A stretch of DNA of 64,000 bases from an uncultured Bacteroidales bacterium (GTDB lineage: Bacteria > Bacteroidota > Bacteroidia > Bacteroidales > Bacteroidaceae). Below are positions 17,355 to 24,966 of the stretch, in pieces. The notes under the pieces are model-generated. The model did not search any database. It was given only the letters and a program-made list of their open reading frames with translations, and was not told the DNA's origin. Both the position numbers and the translations under genes were made by a program. The stretch is from positions 1 to 64,000 of the forward strand of contig CACXKA010000001.1 of assembly GCA_902768125.1 (NCBI GenBank). Reading direction: 5' to 3'. Each line of letters starts with the position of its first letter. Positions within the stretch are counted from its first letter, which is position 1.

Positions 17355-18012
17355 TTTAGAAAAAAAAACGATAAAACCCCGCTCTGTGCTGCTTGCTCTA
17401 TGAGCATTCATTCTAAGTCATCGTTCAAGTTCTGTTCAAGCGAAGTTGAGTTCCTCGAACTCTATCACGACTCGGCTGTGTTCATGCAAGTATGACACCG
17501 CTCTCGCTGCTTCATCGTTTGACAGCTCTTATCCAACACCTTAGAATAGCCTACGGCTTGCAGCACAGAACGAAAAACCGAGAAAATTTATAATTGTCAT
17601 ACAATAACAGTAGTAGAAATGCCGTTTATCAAAGAAAAAGAAAGATGAAAATTGTTGACAAGCCTAATCTTGACGGGAATTTAGTAATGCGGCTCAAATC
17701 ACATGTTTATGACATTGTGGGCTGTTGTCAGGAGGTTCACAAGGAATTAGGACCTTGGCTGAACGAATATGTATATCAGGAAGCGCTGAAAGTGGCATTG
17801 GAGGAAAAACAGATTCCTTTTGAAAAGGTTTTGCAAAAAAGACACACCTCATTTTCTCGGTTTTTCGGTTTTCAGGTTGTTGCCCTGCAAGGGCTGATGG
17901 TGTGGATGGAGGCTTTTATCTGGGTGCTGGCACACAAGGGAAAGCATGCAGCCACAACAGCAGAGACATAGTCTCAACCTAAAAAGCGGGGTTTTTATGG
18001 TTTTTGTTAATC
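17355..18012. mobile_element. Structured cassette, copy 3 (gene truncated), reverse orientation
   Basis: Relative to copies 1 and 2 this copy is inverted: region B is at about 17380-17575, then the truncated GxxExxY gene, then region A (about 17868-17980). Terminal sequences are CGATAAAACCCCG on the left and CGGGGTTTTTATGGTTTTTG on the right. Region B here carries an extra internal hairpin (about 17445-17520) similar to 277-335. Confidence 0.65.
17645..17827 (+). pseudogene. Truncated GxxExxY gene
   Basis: The first 61 codons match the 5346-5783 protein closely (MKIVDKPNLDG..., CCQEVHKELGPWLNEYVYQEALKVALEEKQIPFEK). After PFEK the sequence switches abruptly to region A, so the second half with the nuclease-like motif is missing. 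The frame stays open to 17971 but encodes unrelated residues. This is a clean internal deletion within the cassette. Confidence 0.85.
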
Positions 18013-18055
18013 TTCACACAGAATATTGCGAATGAACCTTGAAAAGGGGAAAAAT

Positions 18056-18083
18056 AAAAAGCAGAAGTTTCCTCCTGCTTTTA
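18056..18083 (-). terminator. Terminator of rpmH
   Basis: On the minus strand AAAGCAGGAGGAAACTTCTGC forms a stem followed by TTTTTATTTTT, just after the rpmH stop. Confidence 0.8.
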
Positions 18084-18091
18084 CTTCATTT

Positions 18092-18247
18092 TTATTTGCC
18101 GTGATGTTCACTTGAAACGGTGAGTGACTTGCGACCCTTTCTGCGGCGAGCAGAAAGAACGCGGCGGCCATTAGCGGTCTGCATACGCAGACGGAAGCCG
18201 TGCTTGTTAATCCTCTTTCTGTTGTGAGGTTGGAATGTTCTTTTCAT
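18092..18247 (-). CDS. rpmH: Ribosomal protein L34
   Basis: Short gene encoding 51 residues: [18 protein letters not shown] at the start, then [20 protein letters not shown] and a [11 protein letters not shown] tail. This is the standard L34 pattern, very rich in Arg and Lys, with a slightly extended C-terminus as in Bacteroidetes. L34 is part of the large ribosomal subunit. It diverges from efp. A -7 box (TAATTTTG on the minus strand, 18339-18346) lies upstream and a terminator directly downstream. Confidence 0.97.
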   Translation of the reverse strand: MKRTFQPHNRKRINKHGFRLRMQTANGRRVLSARRRKGRKSLTVSSEHHGK

Positions 18248-18338
18248 TGTCCTATTGTATTATTTTTGTTAATCTTATACTACTATTTGCACTCATTCTT
18301 ACAGCCTCCCTGCCGCAACATTTTTTGGAAAGCGACTG

Positions 18339-18346
18339 CAAAATTA
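18339..18346 (-). promoter_or_regulatory. -7 box for rpmH
   Basis: Reads TAATTTTG on the minus strand, about 90 bp before the rpmH start. Confidence 0.55.
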
Positions 18347-18462
18347 GTGATTTTCAAGAAATCGGCAAAAGAAAAAACAAAAAAACACCAACTTTTTTTG
18401 TCATTTTTATGATTTCCGTACGATTTTTCACTTTTCACTCTTCACTTTTCGCTGAAAATCCG

Positions 18463-18470
18463 TACCTTTG
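18463..18470 (+). promoter_or_regulatory. -7 box for efp
   Basis: TACCTTTG, an exact match to TAnnTTTG, 53 bp before the efp start codon. The rest of 18248-18523 shows no gene. Confidence 0.7.
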
Positions 18471-18523
18471 TACTCGATTTGAACGTATAGAAAGTATAAT
18501 AAAAAACAAAAACAAGAACATCT

Positions 18524-19093
18524 ATGGCTATTTTAGCAGGTGACATTAAGAAAGGCGTATGCCTCCGTCTTGACGATGGCAAAATTTATGTAGTAATCGA
18601 TTTCTTGCACGTGAAGCCAGGCAAGGGTAACACAGTGATGCGTACCAAGCTCCGCAACGTGGAAGATGGCCGTGTGCTTGAGCGCACATGGATTGTATCT
18701 GCCAAGCTCGATGACGTGCAGGTATCTCACCAGCAGTTCCAGTACCTCTACAAGGAAGGCGAAGAACTCGTATTCATGAACACAGACACATACGAGCAGG
18801 TGAACATCTCTAAAGACCTCATCACTGGTGGTGATTTCCTCAAGGAGGGAGACACGATGGTGATGGCATCTATTGACGAATCCACAGGCACCATCCTCAC
18901 CGCTGAGGCACCTGTCAAGGTGATTCTCCAGGTGACATACACAGAGCCTGGTTTCGCAGGCAACACTGCCACCAACGCCACCAAGCCAGCCACACTCGAA
19001 ACAGGCGTGGAAATCCGCGTTCCTCTCTTCATCAACGAGGGTGACCTCATCGAGGTTGACACACGCGACGGCTCTTACGTAACTCGCAAATAA
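18524..19093 (+). CDS. efp: Elongation factor P
   Basis: EF-P relieves ribosome stalling at proline stretches. 189 aa with the three beta-barrel layout. The loop HVKPGKGNTVMR carries Lys34 at the position modified in many bacteria. Further conserved segments are RTKLRNVEDGRVLERTW, YLYKEGEELVFMNTDTYEQ and the C-terminal GVEIRVPLFINEGDLIEVDTRDGSYVTR. Own promoter (18463-18470) and terminator (19138-19172). Divergent from rpmH. Confidence 0.98.
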   Translation: MAILAGDIKKGVCLRLDDGKIYVVIDFLHVKPGKGNTVMRTKLRNVEDGRVLERTWIVSAKLDDVQVSHQQFQYLYKEGEELVFMNTDTYEQVNISKDLITGGDFLKEGDTMVMASIDESTGTILTAEAPVKVILQVTYTEPGFAGNTATNATKPATLETGVEIRVPLFINEGDLIEVDTRDGSYVTRK

Positions 19094-19137
19094 TTACTGA
19101 GACAGTTTATCACTCCAATTATAAGATTGAAGTACAA

Positions 19138-19172
19138 ACAAGAGGAGGTATCCATTTCGGAGCCTCCTCTTC
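19138..19172 (+). terminator. Terminator of efp
   Basis: AAGAGGAGG pairs with CCTCCTCTT, followed by CTCGTTT. From here to 19318 I see only a short GTTTAGCGGTTAGCG repeat and no gene. Confidence 0.75.
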
Positions 19173-19318
19173 TCGTTTAGCGTTTAGCGGTTAGCGACGC
19201 CTGGCATATCTCTCCTACAGAAGATTCAACAAGAGACCCTCGCCGTAGAAATGCCAAGAGACGCCTATTAATACATTTATTCAGCAATACACCCCAATAC
19301 AGCAGTAAACTTGTGACC

Positions 19319-20134
19319 TCACTTTGTGGCCCGATAAATGCTTCGAAGCATTTCATAAAGCTTTTGAGGTAAAACACGTTTGAATATGCTTTTGAGATAT
19401 TTCAGCGTCTTTCCATAGTACAGTCGTATGCCCCCCAATACATACCCGACAAAAGGAACCATCATGCCTGCCCCCTCTTTCCTGGCACTCTCGCAGGCGA
19501 AGCAATGCCCGCAAGGCATTCCTAACACTGGGTCAAAACAAGTCCACACCTTTTTCAGCACTTTGTCGTAGCCGAGGTTCCTTAAATCCTCAACCTCCTC
19601 TTTCTTCGTTTTGTGATAGAGCGACTTGGGGAACAGGAAATCTTGAAACAAGGTGAAGCTCGCCCACTCCTGAGAACCCTTTTCTGGATCAATCATCATC
19701 ACATCGTCATAATCAGGACTATCAATAAGAGAAGACTGATCGACAACTTTTACAACAGACCCATTTTCGGAAAACTGGATGCCCATTTCCAGCTTGAGCT
19801 TTTTTTGTCGCGCATAACGAGCAAGCAAAGGATACTGTTGACTTTTAAAATCCTTCAATTCATGCAGAAGATCCCAGGCTGACTGGATGTCGGGATACAC
19901 TTCCAGCTCGGTCTTCGGGAATTTTTCAACCGGCAGCAATTTCGCTATGGTCCTTTTATCACTATTTAAGAGGGCAGTAATCTCAGAAATGGCCTGAAGC
20001 TCATTTTCAACGGTTCTTCTACTGGTAATAATATAATGTGGTTGAATAATACATTCTTTTCTTGACAGTTCCACCACTCTGTATGTGCTGTCAAGCCCAC
20101 CCGTCCATAAGATGTGAACAATCTTGTTATTCAT
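19319..20134 (-). CDS. QueC-like PP-loop ATPase (left unit, intact)
   Basis: 271 aa. The PP-loop TGGLDST at residues 11-17 binds ATP, and Cys199, Cys208, Cys211 and Cys214 (TCF...PCGHCFAC, C-x8-C-x2-C-x2-C) match the zinc site of QueC, 7-cyano-7-deazaguanine synthase. Outside these motifs it differs from housekeeping QueC and is longer (usually 220-230 aa), with a basic C-terminal tail (YLKSIFKRVLPQKLY). No queD, queE or queF is nearby. QueC-like proteins are known as parts of Qat and type IV CBASS defence systems, but their partners are absent here. It follows the 38-aa peptide gene on the same strand, which makes an amide- or adenylate-forming step on that peptide an attractive but unproven idea. 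Confidence 0.8.
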   Translation of the reverse strand: MNNKIVHILWTGGLDSTYRVVELSRKECIIQPHYIITSRRTVENELQAISEITALLNSDKRTIAKLLPVEKFPKTELEVYPDIQSAWDLLHELKDFKSQQYPLLARYARQKKLKLEMGIQFSENGSVVKVVDQSSLIDSPDYDDVMMIDPEKGSQEWASFTLFQDFLFPKSLYHKTKKEEVEDLRNLGYDKVLKKVWTCFDPVLGMPCGHCFACESARKEGAGMMVPFVGYVLGGIRLYYGKTLKYLKSIFKRVLPQKLYEMLRSIYRATK

Positions 20135-20175
20135 AGAGAATCTTCATGTCTTGATTCTTTTCTTATGACAAAAAT

Positions 20176-20209
20176 GGTGTGCGCAGTGCAGTTTGCGCCT
20201 GCGCACACC
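20176..20209 (-). terminator. Hairpin between the left peptide and QueC-like genes
   Basis: GGTGTGCGCAG at 20176-20186 pairs perfectly with CTGCGCACACC at 20199-20209. On the minus strand ATTTTTG follows, a weak U tract. It may terminate or attenuate transcription before the QueC-like gene. Confidence 0.6.
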
Positions 20210-20265
20210 AACCAAGAATTATAAAGGGATCAGGGATAAAACTCTGAACCGTTTAAATACTCTTT

Positions 20266-20382
20266 TTACAGCTCCTCTGAGTCACCAGAACCAGGAGCTT
20301 GCTCACCTGATGCCATCAGCATTTTGGTATACTTCATCTCAAGAACCTCCATCTCAGGAGCTTTGTATTCAATCTTTTTCAT
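20266..20382 (-). CDS. Small peptide, 38 aa (left unit)
   Basis: The start MKKIEYKAPEMEVLEMKY is followed by TKMLMASGEQAPGSGDSEEL and a stop. The first 18 residues match the right-unit peptide at 16 positions (MKKIxYxAPEMEVLEMKY), and both continue to a short hydrophobic stretch and then AS; the rest diverges. A conserved front with a variable, Ser/Gly/acidic end is the pattern of a leader and core in ribosomal peptides. Small proteins beginning MKKxYxxPxxEV are common in Bacteroidales and have no agreed function. It lies between hairpins, after the MBG protein and before the QueC-like gene. Confidence 0.75.
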   Translation of the reverse strand: MKKIEYKAPEMEVLEMKYTKMLMASGEQAPGSGDSEEL

Positions 20383-20419
20383 CTTAAAAAATTTTGTTTA
20401 ATTTGTTATTTGTTTGTGA

Positions 20420-20459
20420 AAGAACTCACTCACGCTCTTGCGGGTGTGAGCGAGTTCTT
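20420..20459 (-). terminator. Hairpin after the left MBG gene
   Basis: AAGAACTCACTCACGCTC and its near-complement ending GTGAGCGAGTTCTT form a long stem with a short loop, 15 bp after the MBG stop and 37 bp before the peptide start. No strong U run follows, so partial readthrough or mRNA processing is possible. Confidence 0.65.
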
Positions 20460-20474
20460 GGTTTTAATCAATGA

Positions 20475-23237
20475 TTACTTAACCATCACCTTCTTGCCGT
20501 TGAAGATGTAGATACCCTTCTCAGTTGGAGCGCTGTCAAGCTTCACACCCTGGAGAGTGTACCAGCCTTCCTTCACATTATTAACAGAGCTGTTCTCCAT
20601 AACATCAGCCTCCACTGCCTTAATAGCAGTAGTAGTACCATCAATCTCCTCGAATGTGAATATCAGTTCACGAGCAGCAGATGCGTTAGACTGGTCGAGA
20701 TAGCAGTTGAATGGAACGATGTTGAAGCTACGAGTAGAAGAGGCACCGATGTGTTTCCAACCACCATTTACAAGGAAGTGATAGTTAGGAGTATTCTTGT
20801 CAATCTTCACTGTCTCATAGACACCTACGAACTTGTGACCAGCACCAGCATTAACTTCAACCTTTTTGCTTGCAGGCTTCACAATCTTTTCACCAGCGAT
20901 GTTACCAAAGTTGATGAGAGCACCAGCAGCAATGTCAGCGTCGGTCTTGATAGCAATAGGAGTATTAGCTGGAATATCACCCTTCATCTGGAGTTTGAAC
21001 TGCACATTACCAGTCGATGTGTTGTCAGGATCAACAACATTTATAATTGCATAACCGAAAGCTGCAGAAATCTTGCGAGCATTGGTTTTGAACGGCAGAA
21101 TAATGGTATTCCATTCCTCAGCCTTCCATTTGCCATCAAGAGATGCTGTAAGTGGCTGGTCAGCACGGTTCTTCAAAGTAACCGCTGTAGCAGTCTTATC
21201 GTCGAACTTAACAATCTCTGCCCAGTCATCATCATCTGCCAAGAAATTGATTGCAGTAGACCCACCTACTGTCAGGGCGCCTTTAGCCCAAGTAATGGTA
21301 TAGTTACCATTTGCAATACCTTCGCCAGCAGCTGCAGCAGCTACAATACCCTGATTATAAGTACCTACAGCTTCATTTAATAATGCCTTGGTTGCGTCAC
21401 CTTCAGTAAATTTTTCAGAAGGAATCTGACCTTCTCCACCACCAGCGTTGAATGACAGAGCATAACCAATTTTGTCGCCTTCAACCAGACCTTCATACTC
21501 AACTTTTGCTTGATTAAGGTTAGTCACCTTATCACCTACGTGCAGAACCTGAGCGACTGGAGTTACGGTCAGAGCCTTCTTGTTGATAATGTACTGACCA
21601 TCGAGTTTGTTAATAGTTTCGTAACCAGCCTTAGCTGCTGCACCTTCCAGTGTCAGAACATAGGTGCCAGCAGCAGTTGGAGCGCTTGCCAGCCCCTTAA
21701 ACTTAACAGTAGGAGTCTGATCCAGCGTTACTTCTGTACCGCCAGCTGTTGTAGCAATAACAACGAGTTCAGGAGCCTCGTCACCATAAGTGATAGTAAC
21801 GTTCTTCGGATATACATACAAAGTAGCACCGGTAATTTGGAAATTAGCTGTACCAGGTGTGATCGTATAGTTTTTCAACAATGTTTCAGTAGCTGCGGGC
21901 AGTCCGCTTTTCTTAGAGAGAGTCAATACATTCTCATAAGTACCCACTGTGTTAACTGAGGCGTTGGTACGAGAAACAGTGTAAGCACCTGCGACAGTAG
22001 CTCGGTCACCAGCATATGCTGCAGAAGCATCAACAGTGAAGACAGGATCTGCATCACCGAAAGTCTTTGTCTGACCATCAGAAGGTTTTACTGTGATAGC
22101 CTTAGGAGTCACAGTTACTTTACCTGTACTCAACAGAGTTGGTGCATAGTTATTATAATTAGCATTAGTTGCGATTGCTACAGGCTTTACGTTATACGAA
22201 GCGACATTTTTATGTGTGCCAGGATCACCACTAACAAATGCTGCATTAAAGGCAGCAGCGCCAAAAGGCGTTGCATTTGCTGCATCAGCACCTTGCAAGC
22301 CAGAATATGCAAAGGTTGCAGTCGCGAGATTAGCATCTGCTGCAGTATATTCCACAGAGAAGTTGTTAACATAAATAGTCAGAGGAGCTTGGGCAATAGT
22401 AAATGTTCCTGTGCTCTCAGCATTACCTGAATAGTTACGCTTAAGAGTTGCTTTAACAGTATATGTAGTGGCATTTGCATGAGCATCACCATAAGAAGCA
22501 CCGCCATCTGGCTTAAATGTCAAAGTGTAATCGTCTGCGGGCAGAACAGTCGTACCATCCTTTACAGTAATCGTAGGAGCCTGATTTGCACCGTTGAAGG
22601 TCAAAACTTCTGTGCCAAGTTCAACTGTTGGAGTGATTGCCTTTGCTCTAATTTCAAATTTGTCGGTATCACCAGTCTTTCTTGTCATTGCATAGTTCTT
22701 GTTAGACCAAGTGAAAGAGTAATCGTAAAAACCAGCGTTTGTGCCCGCAGCACGACTTACTTCCAGTCCAAGATCTGTTATAACATCAGCTGTAACATCC
22801 CAATTAACGCCTTCCTTTTGCAAAGTAAAAGTAATAGCTGGGTCTGCAGCCGTACCAAACACTTTGTACAAATTCTCAGTAAAGTCGATGGTTACATTTA
22901 CACCATGTACGTGGAAACTAGCAGCCACCCATTGACCAACATAAGCACCCTTTCCTTCAAATTTAACCCAATACTCATTAATAGGCAAGGTTGCAAGGGT
23001 ATAAGCATGACCCTCACCATCTTTTGCTATCTCTGTGCAAGCAGCAGATGTGTAGAATTTTGTAGCATCAACAGTGTACTCAGTGTCAAGAGTGTAATCA
23101 CCATCTTCGATGTGTAGAGCACCACCTGCACCATATGCAACGTTGGATATAACAAACTTGGAAGCATCCAAGTCAGCAGCCCATCCTGCCAATGGCAAGA
23201 GAGCCATTAAAATTAAAGTAAGAAAATGTTTTCTCAT
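20475..23237 (-). CDS. Secreted MBG-repeat surface protein (left unit)
   Basis: 920 aa. Signal peptide MRKHFLTLILMALLPLAGWA. The body holds several beta-sandwich repeats of the MBG/YDG type, each starting like TIYVNNFSVEYTAAD, ITVKPSDGQTKTFGDADP, LYVYPKNVTITYGDEAPE and LTVTPVAQVLHVGDK. Such repeats are usual in long bacterial surface adhesin-like proteins. A Prevotella-type C-terminal domain (WNTIILPF, then ANTPIAIK) leads to the tail GWYTLQGVKLDSAP...GIYIFNGKKVMVK, which may be a sorting signal. Start codon and upstream 96 bp lie in the inverted-repeat arm. Unlike the right unit, no consensus promoter is visible beyond the arm. It closely parallels the right protein at both ends while its middle differs. 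Confidence 0.9.
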   Translation of the reverse strand: MRKHFLTLILMALLPLAGWAADLDASKFVISNVAYGAGGALHIEDGDYTLDTEYTVDATKFYTSAACTEIAKDGEGHAYTLATLPINEYWVKFEGKGAYVGQWVAASFHVHGVNVTIDFTENLYKVFGTAADPAITFTLQKEGVNWDVTADVITDLGLEVSRAAGTNAGFYDYSFTWSNKNYAMTRKTGDTDKFEIRAKAITPTVELGTEVLTFNGANQAPTITVKDGTTVLPADDYTLTFKPDGGASYGDAHANATTYTVKATLKRNYSGNAESTGTFTIAQAPLTIYVNNFSVEYTAADANLATATFAYSGLQGADAANATPFGAAAFNAAFVSGDPGTHKNVASYNVKPVAIATNANYNNYAPTLLSTGKVTVTPKAITVKPSDGQTKTFGDADPVFTVDASAAYAGDRATVAGAYTVSRTNASVNTVGTYENVLTLSKKSGLPAATETLLKNYTITPGTANFQITGATLYVYPKNVTITYGDEAPELVVIATTAGGTEVTLDQTPTVKFKGLASAPTAAGTYVLTLEGAAAKAGYETINKLDGQYIINKKALTVTPVAQVLHVGDKVTNLNQAKVEYEGLVEGDKIGYALSFNAGGGEGQIPSEKFTEGDATKALLNEAVGTYNQGIVAAAAAGEGIANGNYTITWAKGALTVGGSTAINFLADDDDWAEIVKFDDKTATAVTLKNRADQPLTASLDGKWKAEEWNTIILPFKTNARKISAAFGYAIINVVDPDNTSTGNVQFKLQMKGDIPANTPIAIKTDADIAAGALINFGNIAGEKIVKPASKKVEVNAGAGHKFVGVYETVKIDKNTPNYHFLVNGGWKHIGASSTRSFNIVPFNCYLDQSNASAARELIFTFEEIDGTTTAIKAVEADVMENSSVNNVKEGWYTLQGVKLDSAPTEKGIYIFNGKKVMVK

Positions 23238-23333
23238 AATCTTAAAAATTTGATTGTTAATAATAATGTGAACTAAAAATTTTTTCTACTTTATCATCCC
23301 AAATCCCCCATTTATAGCGCTAACTATTTTTCG
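23221..23333. repeat. 113-bp inverted repeat, left arm
   Basis: Reverse complement of 26511-26623 with two mismatches. The arm covers the first 17 bases of the left MBG gene and 96 bp upstream, including the palindrome TAGCGCTA and a GGGGGATTTGGGATGATAAAG stretch. Between the arms lie an AAA ATPase gene and a tyrosine recombinase gene. Confidence 0.95.
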
Positions 23334-23479
23334 GTAAGAGGGTAATAAAAAGAGATTCAGCATGATACGTACACATCCGATGGACTTTTGTAACAAAGGC
23401 GTCACAAAATTTCAACAAATAGGGACCCATCAGTTATATAGGAAAGATTTTGATAGTTTTTCAACAAAAACTTGCAGGA

Positions 23480-23529
23480 AATCTCAAAAAGGTGTATCTT
23501 TGTAGCGTAAAAAATCTCAAAAAGGTGTA
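23480..23529 (+). promoter_or_regulatory. Promoter and paired direct repeats before the AAA ATPase gene
   Basis: -7 box TATCTTTG at 23495-23502 with TTGC about 20 bp upstream. The 17-bp sequence AATCTCAAAAAGGTGTA occurs twice, perfectly, at 23480-23496 and 23513-23529, 33 bp apart and flanking the likely start of transcription. This looks like an operator, possibly for autoregulation. Confidence 0.7.
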
Positions 23530-23540
23530 AAAACATTATT

Positions 23541-24890
23541 ATGAAGCGTAAAATATATCAGCAACTCCTTGATTGGAAGGAGAAAAGGAATGGTGAAGTG
23601 GCACTACTCGTAGAGGGAGCGCGACGCATCGGAAAGAGCTATATCGTAGAGGAATTCGCCAAGAATGAATATGAGACATATATCCTCATCGACTTCAACA
23701 AGGCTCCCCAGATGGTCAGAGACTGGTTCGACCTCTATCTGGAAGACCTTGACACGTTGTTCCTCTATCTGAGCCAACACTATAAGGTAAGGCTCCATGA
23801 GCGCAAGTCGCTTATCATTTTTGATGAGGTTCAGTTGTGTCCCAGAGCGAGAGCGGCCATCAAGTTTCTGGTAGCTGATGGTCGATATGACTATATAGAG
23901 ACAGGATCCTTGGTAAGCATTAAGAAAAATACGCAAGGCATTGTGCTCCCTTCGGAGGAACGTCCTATACAGATGTATCCGATGGACTTCGAGGAGTTCC
24001 TTTGGGCTACAGGTAACGACATGCTGATGGACTTGATAAGGAAAATGTACGCAGAGCGGAAGCCGATGGGACAGGCCTTCCATCGTAAGGCTATGGATGC
24101 TTTCCGCCTCTATATGATTGTGGGAGGAATGCCCCAAGCTGTCAAGAAGTATGTTGAGACCAAGGACTTTGATGCCGTAGATGCTGCCAAACGTGATGTG
24201 CTGACAATCTATCGTAATGACATCTTCAATTATGCAGGTGAGATAGCAAACAAGGTGGTGTCTATCTTCGACCAGATTCCTCCCCAGTTATCCAAGCACG
24301 AAAAGAAGTTTCGGTTGTCAGCCCTGAAACCAGGCGCGAAATACCGCGATTGGGACGATGCATTCTTCTGGCTGAAGGACGCGAGAGTTGTCAACATCTG
24401 CTACAATTCGACAGAGCCTAACATTGGACTGAAGATGAACGAAGACCGCACGACATTGAAGTGTTATATGAACGATACAGGCTTGTTGATCAGTCATGCT
24501 TTCGATGAAAAGGGCATAGTCTCATCTGATATTTACCAGAAACTGCTCTTTGGAAAGCTGGAGATGAACGAGGGTATGCTCATTGAGAATATCGTGGCAC
24601 AAATGTTGACTGCCAGCGGTAACAACCTCTTTTTCTATAGTAAGTCGTCTGAAGATGCCGAGGAACGTATGGAAATAGACTTCCTGCTCCAAAAGGACAA
24701 TGTGACCAGCCGCCACAATATCCGTCCGATAGAAGTCAAAAGCGGCAAGAACTACACATTATCTTCCCTAAAGAAGTGTATGAATAGGTTTGGAGAGTAT
24801 ATGACCACTCCTACTATTTTGCACGCAGCCGACTTTAAGGTAGAGAGTGATGTCACCTATCTTCCTCTTTACATGGCGCCCTTATTGTAA
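23541..24890 (+). CDS. AAA ATPase with DUF4143-type C-terminal domain
   Basis: 449 aa. The N-terminal AAA_14-type ATPase has Walker A EGARRIGKSYI (near residues 25-35) and Walker B SLIIFDEVQLCPRA (near 90), then a sensor-like IETGSLVSI and the YPMDFEEFLWA segment. The C-terminal half (EGMLIENIVAQML, FFYS, EIDFLLQ, RPIEVKSGKNY) is DUF4143 and resembles a nuclease-like fold (E-x-D...E-x-K). The family is widespread in Bacteroidales, often in accessory regions, with no fixed role. It sits inside the inverted-repeat segment, convergent with the recombinase gene. It may be an accessory to the segment or an unrelated passenger. Confidence 0.92.
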   Translation: MKRKIYQQLLDWKEKRNGEVALLVEGARRIGKSYIVEEFAKNEYETYILIDFNKAPQMVRDWFDLYLEDLDTLFLYLSQHYKVRLHERKSLIIFDEVQLCPRARAAIKFLVADGRYDYIETGSLVSIKKNTQGIVLPSEERPIQMYPMDFEEFLWATGNDMLMDLIRKMYAERKPMGQAFHRKAMDAFRLYMIVGGMPQAVKKYVETKDFDAVDAAKRDVLTIYRNDIFNYAGEIANKVVSIFDQIPPQLSKHEKKFRLSALKPGAKYRDWDDAFFWLKDARVVNICYNSTEPNIGLKMNEDRTTLKCYMNDTGLLISHAFDEKGIVSSDIYQKLLFGKLEMNEGMLIENIVAQMLTASGNNLFFYSKSSEDAEERMEIDFLLQKDNVTSRHNIRPIEVKSGKNYTLSSLKKCMNRFGEYMTTPTILHAADFKVESDVTYLPLYMAPLL

Positions 24891-24966
24891 TTGCAACTCC
24901 CCCTTGCGAAACCACTTGCCCCCGTGTGACTGTAAAAAACAAAAACAGTGAAAACGAGTACATAAT

